Assembly: GCA_934565855.1 (NCBI GenBank)
Contig: CAKTIO010000002.1
Location: 1 to 64,000 of the forward strand
DNA from: an uncultured Dysosmobacter sp.
GTDB taxonomy: Bacteria > Bacillota > Clostridia > Oscillospirales > Oscillospiraceae
DNA: 64,000 nt
Direction of reading: 5' to 3'
Shown here: piece by piece, positions 52,279 through 60,846 of the stretch
Position numbering within the stretch: the first letter of the stretch is position 1
Layout of the letters: each line of letters begins with the position of its first letter
Made by a program: the position numbers and the translations under genes
Notes under the pieces: generated by a model
What the model was told of the DNA's origin: nothing
The model's input: only the letters and a program-made list of their open reading frames with translations
Database searches by the model: none

Positions 52279-53186
52279 AAAGGGTGTGGTTGCTGCTGCT
52301 CTGCGGACTTCTGCTGGTGACCTCCGGCTGCGCCTATGCCGCGGCACAGATGACAGAGGATTCCTATTACAGCCTTTATTTCCCTGTGCGTGACTTGGAC
52401 ACGGCAAATGGCGGAGACGCTATTCAGACAGTGGCTTCCCAGCTTTCCAGAGAGGATGACCGGGAGGAGCCGCGGCAGCTGGCGGAGGAACTGCTGCACC
52501 AGCTGCTGGACGGACCGGGAGAGGATACCTCCCTGCGGACGCCGTTTCCAGTGGGGACGGTGCTGCAGGACCTGACGGTGGAGGGAGCGCACGCATGGGT
52601 GGACCTCTCCGGCGCCTATGGGACACTGTCCGGTATTGCGCTGACCATGGCGGACTACTGCATTACCCTGACGCTGACCCAGCTGCCGGAGATCCGGACG
52701 GTCTCCATTACCGTGCGCGGACAGGAGCTGGCGTACCGGGAGACCCAGAATTTTTCTGCCAGAGATGTATTGCTTTCCAGTACGGAGGACGTGGTGGGAA
52801 CGGTGGAGGTCACACTGTATTTCCCGGATGAGGAGGGACGCCTTGCCGGAGAGCAGAGGACGCTGTCCCTGTACGAGGGAGATACACAGGCGGAGTCCGT
52901 TGTCAAGGAGCTGCGGGAGGGACCCGAGAACCGGCTGCTCTTTTCCCTGCTGCCGGAGAGCTTTGACCTTCAGGCAATTTGGATGGAGGAGGATATCTGC
53001 TATGTAAACTTGTCCTCTACCATGATAGAGGGACTTCCGGATGGGACCAACCTGCGGCTGGTTTTGAATGGAATGACCAATTCGCTGCTGTCGCTGAGCT
53101 CCGTGGTGGAGGTGCGGTATCTGGTGGACGGCGAGCGCGCGGAGGACAGCAGCTGGAGCATGGAGATTCCCAGAAGGACCTCCTGA
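52275..53186 (+). CDS. GerMN-domain lipoprotein
   Basis: A 303-residue lipoprotein (MKRVWLLLLCGLLLVTSGC, lipobox TSGC) with two GerMN domains, one around residues 70-150 (FPVGTVLQDLTVEGAHAWVD) and one around 190-290 (VNLSSTMIEG...LSSVVEVRYLVDGE). In spore-formers GerM is needed for engulfment and germination. The gene overlaps the kinase gene by ATGA, so it is part of the two-component operon and may be a sensor partner or a target of regulation. Confidence 0.88.
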   Translation: MKRVWLLLLCGLLLVTSGCAYAAAQMTEDSYYSLYFPVRDLDTANGGDAIQTVASQLSREDDREEPRQLAEELLHQLLDGPGEDTSLRTPFPVGTVLQDLTVEGAHAWVDLSGAYGTLSGIALTMADYCITLTLTQLPEIRTVSITVRGQELAYRETQNFSARDVLLSSTEDVVGTVEVTLYFPDEEGRLAGEQRTLSLYEGDTQAESVVKELREGPENRLLFSLLPESFDLQAIWMEEDICYVNLSSTMIEGLPDGTNLRLVLNGMTNSLLSLSSVVEVRYLVDGERAEDSSWSMEIPRRTS

Positions 53187-53229
53187 ACAGCTGTGTTCAA
53201 GCGGTGCGGTGAAAGGATCGGAGGATGCC

Positions 53230-55722
53230 ATGCCGAAACGAAAATGGAACCTGAATGCGGTCTATATCTCAGAGCGGCTGCAGGAGTGCCTGCGTCCCAT
53301 CTCCCGCTGTGCATTGACCACGGTGGTTGCACCGATGGGGTATGGGAAGACCACAGCGGTAAACTGGTATCTGGGTGAGCGGACAAAGCAGGAACGGGTC
53401 CGGATCATTCGGATCAGCGTGTATTCTGATCATCTTGCGATTTTCTGGAAAAGTGTGCAGGACGCTTTCGTACACGCGGGGGTGGAGTTTATGGGAGGCT
53501 ATGCCTGCCCGCTGGACCCCGCGGGCGCGGGACTGCTGGCGGATGATCTCTGCCGGGCGTTAGCCGGAGAGACGGAGTGCTATATTTTTATTGACGATTT
53601 TCACCTTCTGACGGACCGGCGGATCCCAGCGTTTCTCTGCATGCTGGCGAACCGGTTGCCGGAGAACGTACATCTGCTGGTGGCAAGCAGGGACCGGTTT
53701 ATGCCGGGAGAGGAGCTTCTGCGCCTTGGCGGAAGGGTGTATCAGATCGGCACGGAGCAGCTGCGTCTCAATCATACAGAGCTGTCGGTTTATGCCCACC
53801 GCTGCGGAACGGATCTTTCAGAGGAGCAGATCGAAGCGCTGCTTTACTCCAGCGAGGGATGGTTTTCCGCCATTTATTTGAATCTGCGTACACTGTCAGA
53901 GCGCGGCACACTGCCAAGCTGGGGCTCGGATATTTACGCGGTGTTTTCCAGCGCCATGATCGAACCCCTTCCTGCCAGGCAGCGGGAATTTTTAGTGGTG
54001 ATGGGACTTGCGGATGAGTTTACGGTGGAAATGGCGCAGTTTATCACGGGAAACAGGCATACGGCGGAGCTGCTGACCGCGCTGACGGAGCAGAATGCCT
54101 TTGTTAAGCGGCTGCCGGACAGCGGGACCTTTCGCTTCCACCATATGATGAAGGCGTGCGCGGAGCGGGCGTTTTCCACACTGCCGCAGGCAAAGCGGCG
54201 GCAGTACCGGGACCGCTACGGCGCATGGTATGAAGCACACCGGCAGTATATCCATGCGCTGTATGCTTATCGGGAGAGTAAGAATAACGACGCGCTGCTG
54301 AGAGTGGTCCAAAAGGACGCGGGAATATTGCTGGCATCCTTGAAGCCTGCCGAGGTATTGGAGTGCCTTGCGCAGTGTCCGGTCTCCGTGCTGAAGGAGC
54401 ATCCGCTGGCGATTCTGGTGCTGATGCGCAGCATGTTCAACTGGAAGCAGATTCCCAAAATGCTGGAGCTGAAAGCACTGCTGGAAACAGCTGTCCGGGA
54501 GCATCCGGATATGCCGGAGGAAGAGCGGGGCAATTTGCTGGGCGAGTGCGACCTGATCATGAGCTTTCTCATGTATAACGACATCTCTGAAATGAGCCGG
54601 CTGCACCGCAGCGCCAGCGTCCGGATGTCCCGCCCCGCCATCAGTATTCAAAACAGCGGCGGCTGGACATTTGGCTCGCCGTCTGTGCTGATGATGTTTC
54701 ACCGGACGCCGGGAAACGCAGAGAAGGAACTGTCCGAAATGGACGAGTGCATGCCGCATTACTATAAGATCACCAGCGGGCATGGACAGGGCGCGGAAAA
54801 GATCATGCGCGCAGAGGTCGCTCTTTTGCAGGGTCGCTTTGCGGACGCGGAGATTGCTTTGGAAAGTGCGGATAGTCAGATCCATGGAAACGGGCAGGAA
54901 AATATGGCGCTGTGCTGTGATTTTCTGGCGTGGCGTCTGTCGCTTTGCGCGGATACCGAACCGCACAGCACACCCGCGCAGCGGCATCAGGCGCTGCTGC
55001 GGCAGCACAATGCCGCATGGATCAATATCTGGAGCGGCAGCAGCGCGTATTACCACGCACTGGCGGGAAGGATCGGAGAAGTTCCGGAGCTTTTCCGGGA
55101 GCACAGGCTTTCCACCGTGAATTTTCTCGCGCCGGGAAAACCGATGATGGATTGGATCGAAAACCAGGTTTATCTGGCGCAGGGGGCTTACGCAAAGGTC
55201 ATCGGACGCAGTGAGGGACTGCTGGAGGTGTGCGGGGGACTTCATTATGCGCTGGTGGCGCTGTACGTCCGCATTCAGACCGCGGCGGCATATGAGATGC
55301 TGGGGAAGCGGGAGGAGGCAGGAAAGCTGCTTTCTCGGGCGCTCCGGGATGCGGAAAGGGATGGATTTCTATTGCCCTTTGTGGAGAACTTTCGATATCT
55401 GCAAGAGCTGCTGGAAAGCTGTCAGGAGGAAACTCCGGCGTTTCTGCATCAGATACTGCGCTTGGGTGCGGTTCACAGAACGCGCTGCCAGAGGCTGTGC
55501 CGAAAGGGCTCCTATCCGGAGGAATTCACGGCTTTGACAGACCGGGAAATGGAGATCGCCGGTCTGGTGGCAGAACGGCTCAGCAACCGGGAGATCGCGG
55601 CAAAGCTGTTTCTTTCGGAGGGCAGTGTAAAGCAGTACATCAACCAGATCTATTCCAAGCTCATGATCGAAGGAGACACCCGGACCAAGCGGAAGCGCTT
55701 GGCAGAGAAAATGGAACGGTGA
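53230..55722 (+). CDS. MalT-like LuxR-family transcriptional regulator
   Basis: An 830-residue large ATP-binding regulator (LAL/MalT type). An N-terminal STAND ATPase has Walker A VAPMGYGKTTAV (about 37-48) and Walker B CYIFIDDFHLL. A central helical repeat region (TPR-like) spans about 350-720. The C-terminal LuxR helix-turn-helix reads LTDREMEIAGLVAERLSNRE and IAAKLFLSEGSVKQYINQIY. The start at 53230 follows GGAGG. Its inducer and targets are unknown. Confidence 0.9.
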   Translation: MPKRKWNLNAVYISERLQECLRPISRCALTTVVAPMGYGKTTAVNWYLGERTKQERVRIIRISVYSDHLAIFWKSVQDAFVHAGVEFMGGYACPLDPAGAGLLADDLCRALAGETECYIFIDDFHLLTDRRIPAFLCMLANRLPENVHLLVASRDRFMPGEELLRLGGRVYQIGTEQLRLNHTELSVYAHRCGTDLSEEQIEALLYSSEGWFSAIYLNLRTLSERGTLPSWGSDIYAVFSSAMIEPLPARQREFLVVMGLADEFTVEMAQFITGNRHTAELLTALTEQNAFVKRLPDSGTFRFHHMMKACAERAFSTLPQAKRRQYRDRYGAWYEAHRQYIHALYAYRESKNNDALLRVVQKDAGILLASLKPAEVLECLAQCPVSVLKEHPLAILVLMRSMFNWKQIPKMLELKALLETAVREHPDMPEEERGNLLGECDLIMSFLMYNDISEMSRLHRSASVRMSRPAISIQNSGGWTFGSPSVLMMFHRTPGNAEKELSEMDECMPHYYKITSGHGQGAEKIMRAEVALLQGRFADAEIALESADSQIHGNGQENMALCCDFLAWRLSLCADTEPHSTPAQRHQALLRQHNAAWINIWSGSSAYYHALAGRIGEVPELFREHRLSTVNFLAPGKPMMDWIENQVYLAQGAYAKVIGRSEGLLEVCGGLHYALVALYVRIQTAAAYEMLGKREEAGKLLSRALRDAERDGFLLPFVENFRYLQELLESCQEETPAFLHQILRLGAVHRTRCQRLCRKGSYPEEFTALTDREMEIAGLVAERLSNREIAAKLFLSEGSVKQYINQIYSKLMIEGDTRTKRKRLAEKMER

Positions 55723-55760
55723 TTTCCGGCAGTACAGGAAGTATTTTCTCGTGAGATAGC

Positions 55761-55795
55761 AAAAAGCATCGAATGCAAAGCATTCGATGCTTTTT
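55761..55795. terminator. Bidirectional terminator
   Basis: A 16-bp perfect stem (55761-55776 with 55780-55795) with A and T runs at its feet. It separates the LuxR gene and the convergent XRE gene. Confidence 0.9.
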
Positions 55796-55818
55796 GAATA
55801 ATTAAAAAAGATTGCTGA

Positions 55819-56277
55819 TTATTTCAGCTTTCGCAGCTCGCTGCGGATGGCGGAGCGCAGAAGCTCGCTGCCCTCCGGAGAGCGGAGCGCACGAAGAACA
55901 GCATCCTGCAATGCCTCCTGAAATTTTTTGCTGCTGAGAAATGCATCAAACATATTGCCGGAATCATCGGCGGATTTCCCGGAATGGACCTTTTTGGGAG
56001 CTGGCGCGGCGACCGGCGCGGGCTGCGGTTCATCTAAAAATGCACCGTCCATCCAGTCGTCCATGCGGGTCCGGTCATTATTTTCTCCGCGGAGATAAAA
56101 AAGCGAAACACTGAAAAAGGACGCCAGCTTTTCCTGCTGCTCCTGCGAGGGGGTCTGCCGCCCGGTTTCAAACTTTTCAATGCTGGTTTTCGGAAATCCA
56201 AGGGCGGAAGCCAGCGCGGGGCGGCTCAGATTCTTTTCTGTGCGAAGCTGTTCGATTCGCTGTGACAAAGTGACCAT
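55819..56277 (-). CDS. XRE-family transcriptional regulator
   Basis: A 152-residue protein. The N-terminal helix-turn-helix spans residues 4-60 (LSQRIEQLRTEKNLSRPALA, then FPKTSIEKFETGRQTPS). A Pro/Ala linker and a C-terminal helical part (FQEALQDAVLRALRSPEGSE) probably serve dimerisation. Target unknown. It lies downstream of, and on the same strand as, the split deacetylase gene. Confidence 0.87.
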   Translation of the reverse strand: MVTLSQRIEQLRTEKNLSRPALASALGFPKTSIEKFETGRQTPSQEQQEKLASFFSVSLFYLRGENNDRTRMDDWMDGAFLDEPQPAPVAAPAPKKVHSGKSADDSGNMFDAFLSSKKFQEALQDAVLRALRSPEGSELLRSAIRSELRKLK

Positions 56278-56371
56278 GTGGAATGCCTCCTTGTATGATT
56301 GCTTGTTTCATCATAACATGGAAGCGCGGCGTGTCAACAGCGAATGTGACGAAAATGCCAGCCGTGCCGTG

Positions 56372-56980
56372 TCAGGAAGCGAAAGAGGGCTCCTCTGTTT
56401 TCAAAAACTGCTTCCCGGTGTGGTCAATGGTATAGTCCTGACCGCACTGACCGGGATAGATCAGCTTGGAAATGGGAACGATGGTGTAGCCCTGGGAAAG
56501 TAAGGTCTCCAAAATTGAGGGCAGGGCTTCCGGCGTGTGCTTTGCCGCGTTGTGGAACAGCACGATAGACCCCGGCTGAACCTTGGAGGTCACGCGCTGC
56601 GTAATCTCAGAAGCGGGCAGCTCCTTCCAGTCCAGAGAATCCACATCCCATTGAATGGGTTCCATGCCATAGGCGCGGATGGCTTCAATAACATGATTGT
56701 CATATTCACCGTAGGGGCAGCGGATCAGCGTGGGGCGGACGCCGGTAACAGCTTCAATTTTATCGCAGGAGGTTTTCAGATCCTCGGTGATCTGCTGGGT
56801 GGAAAGCGAGTTATAGTGGTCATGGTGGGTGGAGTGGCTCATGACCTCATGCCCCGCGTCCGAGAGCGCTTTGACGGATTCCGGATATTTGTCCACCCAA
56901 TCCCCCACGACAAAGAAGGTGGCGTGGATCTGATACTTGCCTAAAATGTCGATAAGCTGCTGTGTATCCTCGTTCCCCCA
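56372..56980 (-). pseudogene. 3' part of a PdaB-like polysaccharide deacetylase gene (split)
   Basis: 199 codons of a NodB-fold deacetylase from EDTQQLIDILGKYQIHATFF to the stop. Motifs present: SHSTHHDH (metal-binding His pair), RCPYGEYD, DVDSLDW and LFHNA. The first catalytic motif is missing because an element cuts the gene after the codons Trp-Gly-Asn. The other part lies at 60412-60603. An ATG at 57031 within the element gives a readable 219-residue frame, but its first 17 residues are encoded by element DNA and terminator, so this is not a real start. After excision the gene would encode 263 residues. Confidence 0.9.
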
Positions 56981-56988
56981 GGGGAATG
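56973..56988 (+). repeat. Left junction of the element (core TTCCCCCA)
   Basis: TTCCCCCA at 56973-56980 is followed by GGGGAATG, the element half-site. The left flank belongs to the deacetylase 3' part. Confidence 0.8.
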
Positions 56989-57002
56989 GAAGCATGCGGA
57001 AA

Positions 57003-57047
57003 AAACCGCCGCTGTACTGCGGGCTTTCCACAGTACAGCGGCGGTTT
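57003..57047 (-). terminator. Terminator of the symporter gene
   Basis: A 17-bp perfect stem (57003-57019 with 57031-57047) with a T run in the minus direction. It stops element transcripts from entering the deacetylase 3' part. Confidence 0.85.
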
Positions 57048-57074
57048 CTGTCAAAATCTTTATCCGGCGGTCAG

Positions 57075-58538
57075 TTATTGCCAGAAGTCCGTCTTCTCCT
57101 TCAACCCGATGGAGGAAGCATGGAAAACCGGGTTCTTTCCGGATTTTTTCTGTTCCAGATAGTCGTTCAGCGCCCGCATGGCGGTGCCGCCCAGCAGCAG
57201 GATCACCGGGAGGTTGATAAGCGCCATAATGCCCATCAGCACGTCTGCCAGATCCCAGACCAGACCAAACTTCATCTGCGCGCCCAGGAATACGATCAGG
57301 CAGGCGGCAAGGCGGAAGCTGTTCAGGGCGGTTTTTCCCAGAGGGCGGTTGGCGATGTAGTTCAGGCAGCCCTCACAGTAGAACAGGTTGCCCAGCAGCG
57401 TGGTAAAGGCGAACAGCAGCAGGGCAAAGGTGATAAAGTAGGGACCCACAGGACCAAAGGTGGCGGCAAGGGATTCCTGAACAAAGGGAGCGCCCTTCAG
57501 GCTTTCAGAGGGAATGATGCCGGTACACAGGCACATCATGGCGGTGGCGGTGCAGACCAGAATGGTGTCGATAAACACCGACAGCATCTGGACAAGCCCC
57601 TGCTTGACCGGGTGGGAGACGTTGGCTGCCGCCGCGGCGTTGGGGGCAGAGCCCACGCCTGCCTCGTTGGAGTACAGACCGCGCTTGATACCCTGCATCA
57701 CGGCGGAGGAGCCGAACCCGGCGGCGCCGCCGAAAATGGCGTGAATATCAAAGGCACCCTGGAAGATGTGCGCCAGTACGCTGGGCAGCATCCGGAAGTT
57801 CAGCAGCATGACAGCCAGTGCCATCAGGATGTAAAGCACACCCATGACTGGAACCAGTACACCGGTGACCTTTACGATACGCTTTCCGCTGCCCATAATG
57901 CAGATCCCAACCAGAATGGCAAGCACGGCTCCGCCAATCACAGGCACCAGATTGACGGTGTGCCCGCCGATCTGGAGGATGCTGGTTTCATAAAAGCCGT
58001 AGTTGGACATACTGTCAATGAGGTTGAAGGAGGCAAGCATATTGAAGCCGCCGGCATAGGTGGCGATCAGGGCGATGGCAAAGAGAATACCCAGCGGACG
58101 GGACTTCAGCGCCGCCTGAATGTAATAGGAGGGACCGCCGTAGCTGCCGCCGTGGGCGTCCTTTTTCTTGTAGATCTGTGCCAGCGTGCTTTCCACAAAG
58201 GCGCTGGCGCCGCCCACCAGAGCGATCAGCCACATCCAGAACACCGCGCCGTAGCCGCCGATGGCGATGGCGTTGGCAACACCCACGATGTTTCCGGTTC
58301 CGACCCGGCTGGCTGTGGACACCATCAGGGCTTCAAAGGCGGAAACGGCGTGCTTGTCGCCGGACTTTTCTCCGACCACATGGATGGATTCCCCCAGAAG
58401 CCGGATCTGCACAAATTTGGAACGGATGGTAAAGTAAAGACCGGTTGCCAGCAACAGGATGATCAACAGGTAGCTGTACATGAAGCTACTGATGTTGGCG
58501 ATCAGCCCGGCAAACCCCGCGTAGAGTGCGTCAAACAT
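57075..58538 (-). CDS. Sodium:alanine/glycine symporter (AGCS family)
   Basis: A 487-residue, about 11-helix Na+-coupled amino-acid symporter. Family signatures are visible: STASRVGTGNIVGVANAIAI, GSYGGPSYYIQAALKS, SNEAGVGSAPNAAAAANVSH and FAFTTLLGNLFYCEGCLNYI. It would import alanine, glycine or D-alanine. The gene lies wholly inside the element, directed toward its left end, and ends before its own terminator. Whether it is recent cargo or belongs to the element lineage cannot be told; codon use looks like that of the flanking chromosome. Confidence 0.9.
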   Translation of the reverse strand: MFDALYAGFAGLIANISSFMYSYLLIILLLATGLYFTIRSKFVQIRLLGESIHVVGEKSGDKHAVSAFEALMVSTASRVGTGNIVGVANAIAIGGYGAVFWMWLIALVGGASAFVESTLAQIYKKKDAHGGSYGGPSYYIQAALKSRPLGILFAIALIATYAGGFNMLASFNLIDSMSNYGFYETSILQIGGHTVNLVPVIGGAVLAILVGICIMGSGKRIVKVTGVLVPVMGVLYILMALAVMLLNFRMLPSVLAHIFQGAFDIHAIFGGAAGFGSSAVMQGIKRGLYSNEAGVGSAPNAAAAANVSHPVKQGLVQMLSVFIDTILVCTATAMMCLCTGIIPSESLKGAPFVQESLAATFGPVGPYFITFALLLFAFTTLLGNLFYCEGCLNYIANRPLGKTALNSFRLAACLIVFLGAQMKFGLVWDLADVLMGIMALINLPVILLLGGTAMRALNDYLEQKKSGKNPVFHASSIGLKEKTDFWQ

Positions 58539-58780
58539 AATTTTTCCCTCTCCTATTTTCTTCTCTCTTTCGTGGTCAGACCGGAAAAAAGAGGAAGGTC
58601 ACAGACCTGCCTCTTTCGCCTCCATCTGACTTTCTTTTCCAGTATATCACAGCTGCTTTCGTTTGACCAGCCTCTTTTGCAAATCCGCCGAAGCAAATGC
58701 TGGAAGAGAGGGGCGGAAGCACATATCCGCGCCACTTTTTCCGTATATATCAAATGAGTCACAGGAAGGGAGGGAGGACC

Positions 58781-58942
58781 GTGCAGGCGGCGGAGTGGAC
58801 CGTGGAACGGAAAAGCGTGCAGCGCCGGGATGGCAGAGAGCTGCTGTGCGCGCTGCTGGAAGCGCATGGAGAACGGAGGAAGCGGAAGGATGGTTTGGAA
58901 GACAGCAGGGTACGTCAGGCTGTCCCGGGAGGACGGGGATAA
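58781..58942 (+). CDS. Small ORF overlapping the recombinase start (possible accessory factor)
   Basis: A 53-residue frame with a GTG start directly after GGGAGGGAGGACC. The product is short, strongly charged and helix-prone (VERKSVQRRDGRELLCALLE). It overlaps the recombinase gene by 53 bases, as in coupled genes. Serine-recombinase elements need a small directionality factor to excise; such factors are diverse and often small, so this is a candidate. I recognise no family and it may be a leader peptide only. Confidence 0.4.
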   Translation: MQAAEWTVERKSVQRRDGRELLCALLEAHGERRKRKDGLEDSRVRQAVPGGRG

Positions 58943-60437
58943 GGCGGAGAGCGACAGCATCGGCAACCAACGGGCACTGCTCACCCAATATGCGGCGGCC
59001 CATGGAGAGCTGGAGCTGGTAGAGATCTTTCAGGACGATGGCTATACCGGGACCAATTTTGACCGTCCGGGATTTCAGCAGATGGAACGCGCGATTCTGG
59101 ATGGACGGGTCAACTGCGTTGTGGTAAAGGACCTGTCCCGGTTCGGCAGGGACTATCTGGAGACGGGGCAATATCTGGAACGGAGGTTTCCGGAGTGGGG
59201 TGTGCGGTTCATCGCCATCAATGATGGAGTAGACAGCCAGCGTGGGCGGTATGATCTGCTGCTTCCGGTGAAGAATCTTTTTAACACCCAGTATGCACGG
59301 GATATTTCCGAAAAGGTCCGGTCCGCTCTGGAGACAAAGCGGCGGATGGGAAAGTTTGTGGGCGCGTTTCCCAGCTACGGCTACCGGAAGGACCCGGAGG
59401 ACCACAACCATCTGCTGGTCGATCCGGCGGCGGCGCGGGTGATCCGCAGAATCTTTGACGACTATGAAGAGGGAAAGGGACAGGCAGGGATCGCAAGGCA
59501 GCTGAACGCGGAACGGCTCCCGCCGCCCAGTGAGTATAAGCGGATGCTGGGAGAGCGGTACCGGAACGGGCGGCAGGAGGGGCAGACACCCTGCTGGACC
59601 TATGCCACAGTCCACCGGATCTTGAAAAACCGGATGTATGCGGGAGATATGGAGCAGGGGAGAAGCAGTCGCAGGACCATGCACGGGAAGGCACGGCGGC
59701 TGGAAAGGGAGCAGTGGTCCGTGGTGGCGGATACACATGAGGGCATCATTCCCCGTGACCAGTGGGAACGGGTGCAGACGCTGCTGAAGCGGCGGACCCG
59801 GGAGGTTGATTTTACCGCAAAGACTCCGGAAAACCTGTTCTCGGGCTTTTTGTATTGCGGAGACTGCGGGAGAGCTATGACAAGGGACGGGAACGGCTGT
59901 TATCAATGCAGCTCCTACAGAAGACATGGAGCGGCGGTGTGCAGCCGACACGCGGTTTCAGGACAGGCGCTGCGGGAGTGGGTGCTGGCGGATCTAAACC
60001 GGATGCTTTCCGCCGTACCGGATTGGAGAGCGCTCGCCGGAGCATGGGGACCCGGTATTTCCGGCGAAGACGGAAGAGAAGCGCTGGAGCGGGGATTGGA
60101 GCGGCTGTACCGGCTGAAAAAATGCGCCTATGAGGACTGCCTGCAGGGCATTCTCCGTCAGGAGGATTTTCAGCGCTATCAGACAGACTATGACCGGCAG
60201 GCGGAGGAGCTTCGGGCACAGCTTGTCTGCGGGCGGGATGGACCTCCGGAGGAAAGCTGGTCGGAGACGCTGCTGTGCCGGGGCGGATTCTGGGAGCTGG
60301 ACAGAAAAACACTGGCAGAGACGGTGCAGAAAATCTGTGTGTTCTGCGGCGGGCGAATCGAGATCTGCTACAAATTTTCCATAGAGGAGATAGAAAACGC
60401 CGCACAGGAGCATTCCCCCATGCGGCGTCAAAGCTGA
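58890..60437 (+). CDS. Large serine recombinase
   Basis: A 515-residue site-specific recombinase. The start at 58890 (MVWKTAGYVRLSRED) follows GGAGGA. Domains: resolvase-like catalytic domain (5-150) with Ser12 in GYVRLSRED and conserved VVKDLSRFGRDYLETGQYLE; recombinase DNA-binding domain (about 175-290); zinc ribbon with CGDCGRAM and later Cys residues (about 323-350); a coiled-coil segment. The last six codons (PMRRQS) lie in the deacetylase part of the right junction, so the C-terminus changes when the element circularises. This is the enzyme expected to excise the element. Confidence 0.93.
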   Translation: MVWKTAGYVRLSREDGDKAESDSIGNQRALLTQYAAAHGELELVEIFQDDGYTGTNFDRPGFQQMERAILDGRVNCVVVKDLSRFGRDYLETGQYLERRFPEWGVRFIAINDGVDSQRGRYDLLLPVKNLFNTQYARDISEKVRSALETKRRMGKFVGAFPSYGYRKDPEDHNHLLVDPAAARVIRRIFDDYEEGKGQAGIARQLNAERLPPPSEYKRMLGERYRNGRQEGQTPCWTYATVHRILKNRMYAGDMEQGRSSRRTMHGKARRLEREQWSVVADTHEGIIPRDQWERVQTLLKRRTREVDFTAKTPENLFSGFLYCGDCGRAMTRDGNGCYQCSSYRRHGAAVCSRHAVSGQALREWVLADLNRMLSAVPDWRALAGAWGPGISGEDGREALERGLERLYRLKKCAYEDCLQGILRQEDFQRYQTDYDRQAEELRAQLVCGRDGPPEESWSETLLCRGGFWELDRKTLAETVQKICVFCGGRIEICYKFSIEEIENAAQEHSPMRRQS

Positions 60438-60603
60438 TGGAACAGATCTTCTGTGTTTGGTCTACGCAGTAAATAGGCAGGGGGCGGTCTGCCGCATAGG
60501 CTCCGGCGAAGGTGGAATAGGTGAAAATGTATACCAGCATACATACGACGGCAAGACAGGAAAACCAGACCGTGCGGCTTTGCTTCCAGACAAAAATTTT
60601 CAT
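60412..60603 (-). pseudogene. 5' part of the PdaB-like polysaccharide deacetylase gene (split)
   Basis: The first 64 codons (MKIFVWKQSRTVWFSCLAVV to SISFDAAWGN). The start at 60603 has the strong ribosome site AGGAGG. One membrane or signal segment (TVWFSCLAVVCMLVYIFTYS) is followed by the start of the NodB domain; FDAAWGN is the first catalytic motif. Beyond codon 64 the frame runs into the antisense of the recombinase gene and no longer resembles a deacetylase. Together with 56372-56980 this makes a complete gene. The family acts on spore cortex or wall muramic acid residues in relatives; that function is inferred. Confidence 0.9.
60413..60420 (+). repeat. Right junction of the element (core TTCCCCCA)
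   Basis: The left side of the core (GGAGCA) is element DNA inside the recombinase 3' end; the right side (TGCGGCG) is the deacetylase 5' part. Confidence 0.8.
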
Positions 60604-60623
60604 AATGAATCCCTCCTGAGAGG

Positions 60624-60650
60624 AGCGTATGCAGGGGAGAAGACCCCTAT
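60624..60650 (-). promoter_or_regulatory. Possible sporulation-sigma promoter of the split gene
   Basis: On the minus strand CATACGCT (60624-60631) resembles the sigma-E/K -10 pattern CATACAnT, and ATA (60648-60650) lies 16 bases upstream. The predicted start is close to the ribosome site. The match is weak and short. Confidence 0.3.
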
Positions 60651-60788
60651 GATGCAGGTTTTCAGCGGAAAGAAAATAGGCAAAAAGCAGCGGCTGTTAA
60701 AAAATTAGACATTCGACAGGATTTGTTTAAAAATGTCAACATTTGCAATAACGAATATGAATAATTGGTAAAAATGATGGTAACATTC

Positions 60789-60817
60789 TTGCATTTTTTT
60801 ACCAGAACGGCTATAAT
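60789..60817 (+). promoter_or_regulatory. Promoter of the V-ATPase operon
   Basis: TTGCAT (60789-60794) and TATAAT (60812-60817) are 17 bases apart, followed by the ribosome site AGGAGAAGGTGAGAGG before 60847. Confidence 0.85.
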
Positions 60818-60846
60818 GAATAAAAAATACAGGAGAAGGTGAGAGG

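Larger units (their letters stand above)
56973..60420. mobile_element. Skin-like serine-recombinase element inside the deacetylase gene
   Basis: The element is bounded by direct repeats TTCCCCCA at 56973-56980 and 60413-60420, giving a 3440-bp excisable unit. It carries a symporter gene, a small overlapping frame and a large serine recombinase. Removal joins TGG GGG AA(C) of the 3' part to the 5' part at the same codons and rebuilds an in-frame NodB domain. The predicted circle junction is CATTCCCC-CA-GGGGAATG, a palindrome around a two-base centre, as expected for attP of a serine integrase. Confidence 0.85.
60604..60846. other. Intergenic region between the deacetylase start and the V-ATPase operon
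   Basis: About 240 bases with divergent expression signals and no gene evident. An A/T-rich stretch lies near 60715-60780. Confidence 0.45.

Noticed and set aside
56372..57031. A functional 219-residue deacetylase starting at 57031
   Set aside because: The first 17 residues come from the element and a terminator stem, there is no signal peptide, and the first catalytic motif is lost.
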